From: Thalassovita taeanensis
GTDB lineage: Bacteria > Pseudomonadota > Alphaproteobacteria > Rhodobacterales > Rhodobacteraceae
Direction of reading: 5' to 3'
Length of the DNA: 64,000 nt
Assembly (NCBI RefSeq): GCF_900110775.1
Contig: NZ_FOEP01000012.1
Coordinates: forward strand, 1 to 64,000
Below are positions 32,433-40,693 of the stretch, one piece after another. The notes beneath the pieces are model-generated. The model did not search any database. It saw only the letters and a program-made list of their open reading frames with translations, and was not told the origin of the DNA. The position numbers and the translations under genes were made by a program. The first letter of the stretch is position 1. Each line of letters begins with the position of its first letter.

Positions 32433-34501
32433 ACGGCGAGATCATTTTCGACCCCCTGCTGCCGTGGGCGGCGCTGGCGGTGCTGGCCGGAGTGGTGGCG
32501 GTGGCCACGGGGCTGGCGCTGTGGCGCGGGCTGACGGGGTGGGCGCTGCGGCTGCTGGCGGGGCTGGTGTTGCTGGGCGCGCTGAGTGGCCCGGCCTATC
32601 GGCAGGAAGATCGCGCGGCGCTGTCGGATATTGTGGTGATGCTGGTCGACGGGTCGGCCAGTCAGGCGCTGAGCGATCGCGCGGTGCAGACCGCGCGCGC
32701 CGCCGAGGCGCTGGAGGCGCGGATCAGTGCCCGCCCGAATACCGAAGTGCGCCGGGTCGACGTGGGCGATGGCGCGGACAATGCGGGCACATTGCTGATG
32801 GGCGCGCTGAGCAAGGTACTGACCGAAGAGCCGCGCGCGCGGATTGCAGGTATCATCGCGCTGAGCGACGGGCGGCTGCATGATCTGGAGCGCGCGCCCG
32901 ATCTGCCTGCGCCGTTGCATCTGCTGTTGTCGGGTCAGCCACAGGATTGGGACCGGCGCCTGATCGTGGAAAATGCCCCGGCCTTTGCCATTTTGGGCGA
33001 ACCGGTGACGCTGTCGTTGCGGATCGAGGATATGGGGGCAGCGCCTGCCGGGGCGGCCAATGTGCCGCTGGATCTCTCGGTGGATGGAGCGCCGCCGGTG
33101 CGGATCAATGTGCCGGTCGGGCGCGGGTTCACCCTGCCGGTGACCCTGCCGCATGGCGGACGCAACGTGATCCAGTTCACCGCCCCCGCCGCCGAGGGCG
33201 AGCTGACGGATCGCAACAACACGGCCTTGGTGCAGATCAACGGCGTGCGTGACCGGCTGAGGGTGCTGCTGGTCAGTGGCGAGCCGCATCCGGGCGGGCG
33301 GACGTGGCGCAATCTGCTGAAATCCGACAGCTCGGTCGATCTGGTGCATTTCACCATTCTGCGACCGCCGGAAAAGCAGGATGGCGTGCCGGTGGCGGAA
33401 TTGTCGCTGATCGCCTTTCCAACGCGCGAGCTGTTTTTGGAAAAGATCGACGATTTCGATCTGATCATCTTTGATCGCTACAAACGCCGGGGGATATTAC
33501 CCTCGATCTATCTTGAGAATGTGCGGGACTATGTCTTCAAGGGCGGGGCGGTTCTGATTGCGGCGGGGCCGGATTTTGCCAGCGCGGATTCGATTTTCCG
33601 CTCGCCCCTGTCCACGATCATTCCGGCGCGGCCGACGGCGCGGGTGATCGAGCAGGGGTACTTGCCGAAAGTGACCGATCTGGGTCAGCGCCATCCGGTG
33701 ACGGCGGGGCTGAAGCCCGAGGGAGCGGGCGACTGGGGCCGCTGGATGCGCCAGATCGAGGTCGAGCCGCGCACCGGGTCGGTGGTGATGTCGGGGATCG
33801 AGGATAAGCCGCTGCTGGTGCTGGACCGGGTCGGCGCGGGTCGGATTGCGTTGCTGGCGTCGGATCAGGCGTGGCTGTGGGATCGCGGGTTCGAGGGCGG
33901 CGGGCCGCAGATGGAGCTGCTGCGACGGCTGGCGCATTGGATGATGAAGGAACCCGAGCTGGAGGAAGAGGCGCTGAGCGCGCAGGCGGTGGGGCAGCAG
34001 ATGCGTATCCTGCGCCGCACCCTGTCCGAACAGGCGGGATCAGTGACGGTGGTGACGCCTTCGGGCGACAGCACCGAGCTGCCGCTGCGCGAAGTTGCGC
34101 CGGGGCAATTCGAGGCCGAGTATACCGGGCCGGAAATCGGCCTGTATCGGCTGAGCGAGGGCGGTGTGGAGGCGGTAATCGGGCTGGGCCCGTCAGCGCC
34201 ACGCGAGTTCGAGGAAACCATCGCCAGCGGCGACGCGTTGGCGCCGGTGATCGCGCCGACGCGCGGCGGCGTGATGGCGCTGTCGGGCGGCGGCGTGATG
34301 GCGCTGTCGGGCGGCTTGCCGGTATTGCGCGACGTGCGTGCGGGGCGGCCTGCGGCGGGGCGGGGATGGATCGGGCTGACCCCGCGCGAGGCGTATGAAA
34401 CGCGGTCGGTCACGCGGATTCCGCTGTTGCCGGCGTGGCTGGTGTTGCTGCTTGGTCTGGGTCTGATTGTCGGGGCGTGGCTGCGCGAGGGGCGGCGCTA
34501 G
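32429..34501 (+). CDS. Large membrane-anchored protein with glutamine-amidotransferase-like/VWA-like domain (BatB/YfaP-type operon member)
   Basis: The 690-residue protein overlaps the previous gene by 4 bp and ends the operon. Two N-terminal helices (about 10-55) are followed by a VWA-like segment, DIVVMLVDGSASQALSDRAVQTARAAEAL. A middle beta-sandwich-like region comes next, then a class I glutamine-amidotransferase-like region (about 270-500: LRVLLVSGEPHPGGRTWRNLL, FDLIIFDRYKRRG, GGAVLIAAGPDF). One helix is at the C-terminus. The amidotransferase cysteine is not evident, so it is probably non-catalytic. Residues 613-628 are a perfect duplication of GGVMALSG encoded by a 24-base tandem repeat. 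Function is inferred only from the operon. Confidence 0.85.
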   Translation: MNGEIIFDPLLPWAALAVLAGVVAVATGLALWRGLTGWALRLLAGLVLLGALSGPAYRQEDRAALSDIVVMLVDGSASQALSDRAVQTARAAEALEARISARPNTEVRRVDVGDGADNAGTLLMGALSKVLTEEPRARIAGIIALSDGRLHDLERAPDLPAPLHLLLSGQPQDWDRRLIVENAPAFAILGEPVTLSLRIEDMGAAPAGAANVPLDLSVDGAPPVRINVPVGRGFTLPVTLPHGGRNVIQFTAPAAEGELTDRNNTALVQINGVRDRLRVLLVSGEPHPGGRTWRNLLKSDSSVDLVHFTILRPPEKQDGVPVAELSLIAFPTRELFLEKIDDFDLIIFDRYKRRGILPSIYLENVRDYVFKGGAVLIAAGPDFASADSIFRSPLSTIIPARPTARVIEQGYLPKVTDLGQRHPVTAGLKPEGAGDWGRWMRQIEVEPRTGSVVMSGIEDKPLLVLDRVGAGRIALLASDQAWLWDRGFEGGGPQMELLRRLAHWMMKEPELEEEALSAQAVGQQMRILRRTLSEQAGSVTVVTPSGDSTELPLREVAPGQFEAEYTGPEIGLYRLSEGGVEAVIGLGPSAPREFEETIASGDALAPVIAPTRGGVMALSGGGVMALSGGLPVLRDVRAGRPAAGRGWIGLTPREAYETRSVTRIPLLPAWLVLLLGLGLIVGAWLREGRR
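34265..34312 (+). repeat. 24-bp perfect tandem duplication inside the operon's last gene
   Basis: Two identical 24-base units (each encoding GGVMALSG) lie head to tail and keep the frame. The pattern suggests recent replication slippage and a possible length polymorphism between strains. Confidence 0.9.
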
Positions 34502-34505
34502 CGGG

Positions 34506-34868
34506 TCAGGGGCGCAGGTGCACGGTCACAGTGTCGGATGCCCATCCGGCCTGTGAACAGCGCGCCCGAACAAAGACCTCGCGCATGCCATCGGGGACCA
34601 TCACATTGACCAGCGAGCGGGTGAATGGCTGTTCCTTGACGTGCGGGTGCATCAGCGCGCGCTGGCCAAGCACTTTGCCGTTGGCGGCGATCACCTCCCA
34701 CCCATCGGCGTAGTGATCCCAGCCGCTGTCGGGGTGGCTGAGGGTCACATCGAACCGCCAGCCCATCCCGGCCTTTTCAGCCGTCACACGGATGATTCGA
34801 GGGCTGTCCGCCAAGGCGGCAGGGGCACCCAGGGCGATCACAAACAGAAGGGAAAGCGCAGTTTTCAT
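34506..34868 (-). CDS. Exported hypothetical protein
   Basis: I do not recognise a named family. The 120-residue product starts with a signal peptide (MKTALSLLFVIALGAPAALA, cleavage near residue 20). The remainder is mostly beta: RIIRVTAEKAGMGWRFDVTLSHPDSGWDHYADGWEV, then GKVLGQRALMHPHVKEQPFTRSL and VFVRARCSQAGW. It contains one cysteine and looks like a small periplasmic immunoglobulin-like domain. It converges on the preceding operon with a 4-base gap and lies 36 bases downstream of the DUF599 gene, with which it may be co-transcribed. Confidence 0.8.
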   Translation of the reverse strand: MKTALSLLFVIALGAPAALADSPRIIRVTAEKAGMGWRFDVTLSHPDSGWDHYADGWEVIAANGKVLGQRALMHPHVKEQPFTRSLVNVMVPDGMREVFVRARCSQAGWASDTVTVHLRP

Positions 34869-34904
34869 GCGTTGAACCTAGCACTGGTCATGGTCACCTG
34901 CCCG

Positions 34905-35624
34905 TCACGTCTGTGTGTGTCCCATGCCATCGGACAAGCCACACAATACGGCGCGAGATTTCGAGGCAAATTCACGCCGCCAGAGGATCCAGAAGGTGAC
35001 CAATGTGGCCGCCATCAGCGGCAGCGCCCCGATCAGCCAGGCCGCGGTGCCAAGCGCGAAATACACCGAGCGCAGCCCCTGATTATAGCTTCGTGCGGCG
35101 GTGATATTGATCTCGGCCGCCTTGGCGGCGCGGGGCAGGGCGGTGGGGTTGTCGGGTTCATTCGGCACGGCCCCCATCAGCACGGCGCAATAGCCGAACA
35201 GCCGATGCGACCAGACGAACTTTAGAAAAGCATTGGTCAGAAAAAGCATAATGACCAACAGCTTGACCTCCCATACGAACTTGGGTTCGTTGCTGAGTGA
35301 CAGGTCCTGAGCGACGTCGACCAGACGCTCGGAGTTGCCAATTGCTGCCAGGCCGCCGCCAATCGCGATCATCGCGGCAGAGGCGAAGAACGAGGTGCCC
35401 TGCCGCAGGGTGGCAAGGGTTTGCGAGTCAAAGATCCGGGGTTGTCGCGTGACCATCTGGCGCATCCATTCGCGCCGGTATTCCGCCATCAGCACCGACA
35501 CCGAAGGGCGCTTGCGACCGGGGTGTTCGATCAGCCAGCCAATGCCGACCCACGCCACAAAAAGCAGCGCCAGCGCCGCGATATCCAGGGGCCCGAAAAG
35601 CCCGATCCGATCCGTCCAATTCAT
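34905..35624 (-). CDS. DUF599 family membrane protein
   Basis: The 239-residue integral membrane protein has about four helices: FGPLDIAALALLFVAWVGIGWL near the N-terminus, then one near 80-100, one near 120-140 and one near 195-220. It shows the DUF599 blocks RREWMRQMVTRQPRIFDSQTLATLRQGTSFFAS and ITAARSYNQGLRSVYFALGTAAW. Function is unknown. It is divergent from glcD. Confidence 0.88.
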   Translation of the reverse strand: MNWTDRIGLFGPLDIAALALLFVAWVGIGWLIEHPGRKRPSVSVLMAEYRREWMRQMVTRQPRIFDSQTLATLRQGTSFFASAAMIAIGGGLAAIGNSERLVDVAQDLSLSNEPKFVWEVKLLVIMLFLTNAFLKFVWSHRLFGYCAVLMGAVPNEPDNPTALPRAAKAAEINITAARSYNQGLRSVYFALGTAAWLIGALPLMAATLVTFWILWRREFASKSRAVLCGLSDGMGHTQT

Positions 35625-35668
35625 GGGCTCACGATAGCGTGGGAATTGATGGCTTGCCAGTCGCGAAA

Positions 35669-35692
35669 AATTGGTTATTTTTTCTTACCAAT
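35669..35692. promoter_or_regulatory. Candidate GntR-type operator upstream of glcD
   Basis: AATTGGT (35669-35675) and ACCAAT (35687-35692) form an inverted repeat separated by 11 T-rich bases, ending 22 bases before the glcD start. TTGGT/ACCAA half-sites are typical of the FadR/GlcC/PdhR/LldR group, though those usually have a much shorter spacer. No GntR gene lies in the window. Confidence 0.4.
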
Positions 35693-35714
35693 CCATTCAA
35701 AAAAGGATGACGCC

Positions 35715-37148
35715 ATGGAAATGCCTCTGCCTGATCCGGCCGTACTGGCCCAGAAGCCCCGTCTTGTTGAGCGGCTGTTGCAGGTTCTGCCCCCCGAGGC
35801 GGTGATCCATGACGAAATGGAAACGCGCGCCTATGAATGCGATGCGTTGACGGCCTATCGCTGTCCGCCGCTGGTGGCGGTGCTGCCGTCCTCGACCGCC
35901 GAGGTGGCGGCGGTGCTGAAGATTTGTCACGACATGGGGGTGCCGGTGGTGCCGCGCGGATCGGGCACGTCGCTGGCGGGCGGGGCCTTGCCGACGGCCG
36001 ACAGCGTGATTCTGGGCGTGGCACGGATGAACGATGTGCTGGAGACCGATTACGAAAACCGGGTGATCCGCGTGCAGACCGGGCGCACCAACCTGAGCGT
36101 GACCGGCGCGGTGGAGGAGGAGGACTTCTTTTACGCGCCGGACCCGTCCAGTCAGCTGGCCTGCGCCATTGCGGGCAATATCGGAATGAACAGCGGCGGG
36201 GCGCATTGCCTGAAGTATGGCGTGACGACCAACAACCTGATGGGGGTCACGATGGTGTTGATGGATGGCACCGTGGTCGAGCTCGGCGGCGCGCATCTGG
36301 ATCCCGGCGGGCTGGACCTGCTGGGGGTGATTTGCGGCTCTGAAGGGCAGTTGGGCGTGGTGACCGAGGCAACCCTGCGGATCCTGCACAAGCCCGAGGG
36401 CGCGCGGCCAGTGCTGATGGGGTTCGACAGCAACGAGGTCGCCGGGGAATGCGTCAGCGACATTATCAGGGCCGGGGTTCTGCCGGTGGCGATCGAGTTC
36501 ATGGATCGGCCCGTGATCCGGGCAACGGAGGCGTTCGCCGGGGCGGGATACCCCGATTGCGAAGCATTGTTGATCGTCGAGGTGGAGGGCAGCGAAGCGG
36601 AGATTGCCGAGCAACTGGGGCTGATCCTGGAGATCGCGCGGCGGCATAATCCGGTCGAGTTGCGCGAGAGTACCTCTGCGGAGGAGAGCGCGCGGATCTG
36701 GTTGGGCCGGAAGTCGGCCTTCGGTGCGATGGGCCAGATCAACGATTACATGTGTCTGGATGGCACGATTCCGGTTAGCCAGCTGCCGTACGTGCTGCGC
36801 CGGATCGGTGAGATGAGTCAGCAATACGGGCTGGGCGTTGGCAACGTGTTCCATGCGGGGGATGGCAATATGCACCCTCTGATCCTGTTCGACGCCAACA
36901 AGCCCGGGGATCTGGAGCTGTGCGAGGCCTTTGGCGCGGATGTGCTGAAGCTGTGCGTCGAGGTGGGCGGGTGCCTGACCGGCGAGCATGGGGTGGGGAT
37001 CGAGAAGCGCGATCTGATGGTGGATCAATTCGCGCCGGACGATCTGGATATTCAGATGGCGGTGAAGGATGTGTTCGATCCGCAATGGTTGTTGAACCCG
37101 GCGAAGGTGTTCCCGTTGGCGGCGTCTTTGGGCAGGCGCGCTGGTTGA
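35715..37148 (+). CDS. glcD: Glycolate oxidase subunit GlcD (FAD-linked)
   Basis: The 477-residue flavoprotein is the catalytic subunit of glycolate dehydrogenase, making glyoxylate. The N-terminal PCMH-type FAD domain (about 55-235) includes VPVVPRGSGTSLAGGALP, PDPSSQLACAIAGNIGMNSGGAHCLKYG and ICGSEGQLGVVTEATL. The C-terminal substrate domain includes GNVFHAGDGNMHPLILFD and GGCLTGEHGVGIEKR with the conserved histidines. ATG 35715 follows AAAAGGA at seven bases; the longer frame reaches into the DUF599 gene. The subunits glcE and glcF follow on the same strand. A dyad resembling GntR-family sites lies just upstream. Confidence 0.97.
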   Translation: MEMPLPDPAVLAQKPRLVERLLQVLPPEAVIHDEMETRAYECDALTAYRCPPLVAVLPSSTAEVAAVLKICHDMGVPVVPRGSGTSLAGGALPTADSVILGVARMNDVLETDYENRVIRVQTGRTNLSVTGAVEEEDFFYAPDPSSQLACAIAGNIGMNSGGAHCLKYGVTTNNLMGVTMVLMDGTVVELGGAHLDPGGLDLLGVICGSEGQLGVVTEATLRILHKPEGARPVLMGFDSNEVAGECVSDIIRAGVLPVAIEFMDRPVIRATEAFAGAGYPDCEALLIVEVEGSEAEIAEQLGLILEIARRHNPVELRESTSAEESARIWLGRKSAFGAMGQINDYMCLDGTIPVSQLPYVLRRIGEMSQQYGLGVGNVFHAGDGNMHPLILFDANKPGDLELCEAFGADVLKLCVEVGGCLTGEHGVGIEKRDLMVDQFAPDDLDIQMAVKDVFDPQWLLNPAKVFPLAASLGRRAG

Positions 37149-37153
37149 GAGTC

Positions 37154-37172
37154 CCGGGGGCGCTGCCCCCGG
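37154..37172 (+). repeat. GC-rich hairpin in the glcD-glcE gap
   Basis: CCGGGGGC/GCCCCCGG with a 3-base loop lies right after glcD and directly ahead of dispersed repeat copy 2. The compound element resembles a REP-like intergenic element and may modulate read-through between glcD and glcE. Confidence 0.55.
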
Positions 37173-37179
37173 ACCCCCG

Positions 37180-37202
37180 GAGTATTTGGATCAGAAAGAA
37201 GC
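37180..37202 (+). repeat. Dispersed intergenic repeat, copy 2
   Basis: GAGTATTTGGATCAGAAAGA followed by AGC matches copies at 11486-11512 and 51260-51285. This copy abuts the glcE ATG, so its AGAAAGAAG tract must serve as the ribosome binding region of glcE. Confidence 0.6.
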
Positions 37203-38354
37203 ATGATGAGACCTGAGAGTGAGGCCGAACTGGCCGAGATCGTGGCCGGGGCCAAGGGGCCTTTGGTGGTGCGGGGCGGCGGGACGCGGGCGTTTGGCGC
37301 GCCGGTTATGGGCGAGGTTGTGGAAACCGCCGCGTTGAGTGGTGTGGTGCTGCACGAGCCGGGGGCGTTGACGCTGGTGGTGAAGGCGGGCACGCCGGTC
37401 GCCGAGGTTGAGGCGGTTCTGGCGGCTGAGGGGCAGCGGTTGCCGTTTGAGCCGATGGATCATCGGGCATTGCTGGGCACGCGGGGCGCGCCGACCATGG
37501 GTGGCATGGTGGCGGCGAATGTGTCGGGGCCGCGGCGGGTGCAGGTTGGGGCTTGCCGGGATTTCCTGCTTGGGGTGCGGTTCGTTGATGGCGCTGGGCG
37601 CGTGCTGAAGAATGGCGGGCGGGTGATGAAGAACGTCACAGGGTATGATCTGGTGAAGCTGATGGCGGGCAGTCATGGCACGCTGGGGGTGCTGACGGAG
37701 TTGTCGTTCAAGGTGCTGGCGGTGCCGCAGGCCGAGGTGACGCTGGTCGGGCGCGGGCAGGATGCGGCGACGGGCGTGCGGGTATTGAGCGCGGCGCTGG
37801 GTTCGCCCTATGACGTGTCGGGCGCCGCGCATCTGGAGGCGGGTGTGGCGGAGGATGCTTCGCAGACCCGGGTGCGGCTTGAGGGGCTGGCGGGATCGGT
37901 GGCGTATCGTCGCGATGCATTGCTGAAGGGGGCCTGTGCCGGGTTCGAGGTGGTGGAAGGCATGGAAAGTGCCGCTTTGTGGCGCGAGGTGCGGGACGTG
38001 ACGCCCTTTGCCGCGCGCGAAGGGGCGGTGTGGCGGCTTTCGGTCAAGCCATCGGATGCGCCGGGTCTGACGGCGGCGGTGCGGGCGCAGGGGATTGCCG
38101 CGCAGGCGATCTATGACTGGGGTGGCGGGCTGATCTGGTTGCTGGTGGATGAGGTGGGCGACGCGGGTGCCACGATCCTGCGTCAGCAGGTGGCGGTGCT
38201 GGGCGGTCATGCCACGTTGGTGCGCGGCAGCGAAGCGCTGCGCCGGGTCGTGCCGGTGTTTCAGCCGGAACCGGCGCCGGTGGCGGCGCTGACACGGGCG
38301 CTGCGCGGCAAGTTCGACCCGCGCGGCATTCTGAACCCCGGATTGATGGGATAG
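37203..38354 (+). CDS. glcE: Glycolate oxidase subunit GlcE (FAD-binding)
   Basis: The 383-residue protein has a PCMH-type FAD-binding domain at the N-terminus (LVVRGGGTRAFGAP, MDHRALLGTRGAPTMGGMVAANVSGPRRVQVGACRD, NVTGYDLVKLMAGSHGTLGVLTELSFKV). The C-terminal part is short, as in GlcE subunits, and ends FDPRGILNPGLMG. It works with GlcD and GlcF in the membrane-associated glycolate dehydrogenase. Two adjacent ATGs (37203 and 37206) are equally plausible. No standard SD is present; the AGAAAGAAG of a dispersed repeat takes its place. The glcF gene starts 4 bases after the stop. Confidence 0.95.
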   Translation: MMRPESEAELAEIVAGAKGPLVVRGGGTRAFGAPVMGEVVETAALSGVVLHEPGALTLVVKAGTPVAEVEAVLAAEGQRLPFEPMDHRALLGTRGAPTMGGMVAANVSGPRRVQVGACRDFLLGVRFVDGAGRVLKNGGRVMKNVTGYDLVKLMAGSHGTLGVLTELSFKVLAVPQAEVTLVGRGQDAATGVRVLSAALGSPYDVSGAAHLEAGVAEDASQTRVRLEGLAGSVAYRRDALLKGACAGFEVVEGMESAALWREVRDVTPFAAREGAVWRLSVKPSDAPGLTAAVRAQGIAAQAIYDWGGGLIWLLVDEVGDAGATILRQQVAVLGGHATLVRGSEALRRVVPVFQPEPAPVAALTRALRGKFDPRGILNPGLMG

Positions 38355-38358
38355 GCAT

Positions 38359-39681
38359 ATGCAAACGACATTCACCCCCGAGCAGTTAACCGATCCTGCG
38401 ATTCAGCGGTCGAACGATATTTTACGGTCCTGCGTGCATTGCGGTTTCTGCACGGCGACCTGCCCCACCTATCAGGTGTTGGGTGACGAGCTGGACAGCC
38501 CGCGCGGGCGGATTTACCTGATCAAGGATATGCTGGAAAACGAGCGGGTGCCGGATGCCAGAACGGTCAAGCATATCGACCGCTGCCTGAGCTGTCTGGC
38601 CTGCATGACCACCTGCCCCAGCGGTGTGCACTACATGCATCTGGTGGATCACGCGCGCGAATATATTGAGCAGAAGTACAAACGGCCGTTTGGCGATCGG
38701 GCGTTGCGTTGGGTGCTGGCGCGTATCTTGCCCTATCCGACGCGGTTCCGGCTGGCGTTGTTGGGAGCCAAGATCGGGCGACCGTTTGCGCGGCTGATGC
38801 CGGATGCGCGGCTGCGGGCGATGCTGGAAATGGCGCCGAAACATATCCCGCCGGTCAGCCGCAATGATGATCCGCAGACCTTTGTGGCCGAGGCCCCGCG
38901 CAAAATGCGGGTGGCGCTGATGACCGGTTGCGCGCAGCGGGCGCTGAACACCGATATCAACGATGCCACTATTCGCCTGCTCAAGCGGATGGGCTGTGAC
39001 GTGGTGATTGCCGAAGGGCAGGGCTGTTGTGGCGCGCTGACGCACCACATGGGCAAGAGCGACGAAAGCCACCGTGCGGCTGCGCGCAATATCCGCGCCT
39101 GGACGGGGGAAATGGATGGTCAGGGGCTGGATGCGATTGTGATCAACACCAGCGGCTGTGGCACGACGGTGAAGGATTACGGCCATATGTTCCGCAACGA
39201 CCCGCTGGCGGGCGATGCCGCGCGGGTGGCGGCGATTGCGATGGATGTCTCGGAAGTACTGACGAAGCTGGACCTGCCCGAAGGGGCCGACAAGGGCCTG
39301 ACCGTGGCCTATCACGCGGCCTGTTCGTTGCAGCATGGGCAGAAGATCAAGACTTTTCCCAAGGATCTGCTGAAACGGGCCGGGTTCAGGGTGGTGGAAC
39401 CGGCGGATAGCCATCTGTGCTGCGGCTCGGCTGGCACTTATAACCTGATGCAGCCCGAGATTTCGGGACAGCTGAAGGCGCGCAAGGTAAAAACGCTGGA
39501 GGCGAAAAACCCGGACATCATCGCGGCGGGGAATATCGGTTGCATGATGCAGATCGGTGGCGCCACCGACGTGCCGATTGTGCACACGGTTGAGTTGCTG
39601 GACTGGGCAACAGGTGGGCCGAAACCGCCCGCGCTGAGTGCACCCGGAAAGCGCGCGCCTGAAATCCCGATTCTGCGCTGA
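38359..39681 (+). CDS. glcF: Glycolate oxidase iron-sulfur subunit GlcF
   Basis: The 440-residue protein carries two [4Fe-4S] ferredoxin motifs near the N-terminus: CVHCGFCTATCP (about 27-38) and CLSCLACMTTCP (about 77-88). Two C-terminal CCG domains follow (GCCGALTHHMGK and LCCGSAGTYNL). It transfers electrons from GlcDE flavins to the quinone pool. It completes glcDEF; glcB and glcG sit about 9 kb to the left beyond the MoxR cluster. Confidence 0.97.
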   Translation: MQTTFTPEQLTDPAIQRSNDILRSCVHCGFCTATCPTYQVLGDELDSPRGRIYLIKDMLENERVPDARTVKHIDRCLSCLACMTTCPSGVHYMHLVDHAREYIEQKYKRPFGDRALRWVLARILPYPTRFRLALLGAKIGRPFARLMPDARLRAMLEMAPKHIPPVSRNDDPQTFVAEAPRKMRVALMTGCAQRALNTDINDATIRLLKRMGCDVVIAEGQGCCGALTHHMGKSDESHRAAARNIRAWTGEMDGQGLDAIVINTSGCGTTVKDYGHMFRNDPLAGDAARVAAIAMDVSEVLTKLDLPEGADKGLTVAYHAACSLQHGQKIKTFPKDLLKRAGFRVVEPADSHLCCGSAGTYNLMQPEISGQLKARKVKTLEAKNPDIIAAGNIGCMMQIGGATDVPIVHTVELLDWATGGPKPPALSAPGKRAPEIPILR

Positions 39682-39745
39682 AGCCGCCGTAATTTTGCCT
39701 AACCTCGCGGGTATGACTGCGGCAGGACGATGGACCGGAGGCCCT

Positions 39746-40573
39746 ATGCTGCACCGCGTATTTTTGCTGATCTTTTCCCTTCTGCTTGCAGGCGGGACCG
39801 CCGATGCGCAGGACAGTGCTCTGCGGCGGATGAATACTGGCGACGACAGCCGCGGCTGGGAGGCCGTGGGGCGGTTGGATTTGGGCGGGCGCGGGTTTTG
39901 CACCGGGGCGATGATCACGCCCGATCTGGTGCTGACGGCGGCGCATTGCCTGTTTGACAAAACCACGGGCCAGCGGATCGACCACAGCAAGGTTGAATTT
40001 CTGGCCGGTTGGCGCAATGGCCGCGCCGAGGCCTATCGCATGGTGCGCCGGGCGGTGGTTCATCCGTCCTATCAATATGATGGCGCAGTAACGACAGAGC
40101 GGGTGCGCAATGACATTGCCCTGCTGGAGTTGCAGCGGCCAATCCGAAACACATCGGTGCATCCGTTTGCCACGGCGCGGAACGTGCGCGCGGGAGACAG
40201 CGTCGGGGTGGTGTCATATGCGCGTGGCCGGGCAGATGCACCCTCGATGCAGGAAATGTGCGGGGTGATCGGGCGGCAGAAGGGCGTGTTGGTCATGTCC
40301 TGTGACGTTGATTTCGGATCGTCTGGCGCGCCGGTCTTCAGCTTTGATAGTGGCGAAGTGCGGATCGTTTCGGTGGTGTCCGCCAAGGCCGAGGCCAAGG
40401 GGCGCCAAGTGGCGTTGGGGTCTCAGTTGGATGGGTCGGTCGCATTGTTGCGCAGTCAGCTGGATGCGGGGGTCGGCGTGTTTCAGGCCCCGCCCCCCGG
40501 TGTGAACCGGATCGGCGTGGCTGGTGCGCGGCGCAACACAGGTGCCAAATTCATTCGCCCCGGCGGGGGTTGA
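39746..40573 (+). CDS. Secreted trypsin-like serine protease
   Basis: This 275-residue S1-family protease has a signal peptide (MLHRVFLLIFSLLLAGGTADA). The catalytic triad is visible: histidine in LTAAHC, aspartate in RNDIALLEL and serine in DFGSSGAPVF (a GxSGxP motif). ATG 39746 has CGGAGG four bases upstream; earlier in-frame starts would bury the signal peptide. The C-terminal 45 residues past the protease domain are Gly/Arg/Pro-rich and probably disordered. Periplasmic or extracellular action is likely, substrate unknown. It is independent of glcF, 64 bases away. Confidence 0.92.
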   Translation: MLHRVFLLIFSLLLAGGTADAQDSALRRMNTGDDSRGWEAVGRLDLGGRGFCTGAMITPDLVLTAAHCLFDKTTGQRIDHSKVEFLAGWRNGRAEAYRMVRRAVVHPSYQYDGAVTTERVRNDIALLELQRPIRNTSVHPFATARNVRAGDSVGVVSYARGRADAPSMQEMCGVIGRQKGVLVMSCDVDFGSSGAPVFSFDSGEVRIVSVVSAKAEAKGRQVALGSQLDGSVALLRSQLDAGVGVFQAPPPGVNRIGVAGARRNTGAKFIRPGGG

Positions 40574-40607
40574 AACCGTGCGATACTCTTCCCAGATTCT
40601 GACGTAT

Positions 40608-40692
40608 CGGGGTGCCGGTGTCCGGGCCCCGAAAACTTGCCTGTCCCATGAAGGGAAGGCGTTTTCAGGTATCGCTCAGATGGAGGATAACC
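40608..40692 (+). ncRNA. ROSE-like RNA thermometer in the hsp20 5' leader
   Basis: Three successive hairpins are seen: 40608-40631; 40639-40660 (GCCT.TCCC with GGGAAGGC, one bulged G); and the SD hairpin 40668-40692. In the last, TATC-G-CTC pairs with GAGGATA across an AGATG loop, so GGAGG is fully masked and G40674 is bulged opposite the SD. The anti-SD contains TCGCT, matching the ROSE box U(U/C)GCU, where the bulged G is essential for heat opening. The start codon is 3 bases beyond. Confidence 0.75.
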
Positions 40693-40693
40693 C

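Noticed and set aside
40574-40650. Sigma-32 type promoter ahead of hsp20
   Set aside because: CTTG (40636-40639) is followed by CCCAT at far too short a spacing, so no convincing -35/-10 pair could be assigned.
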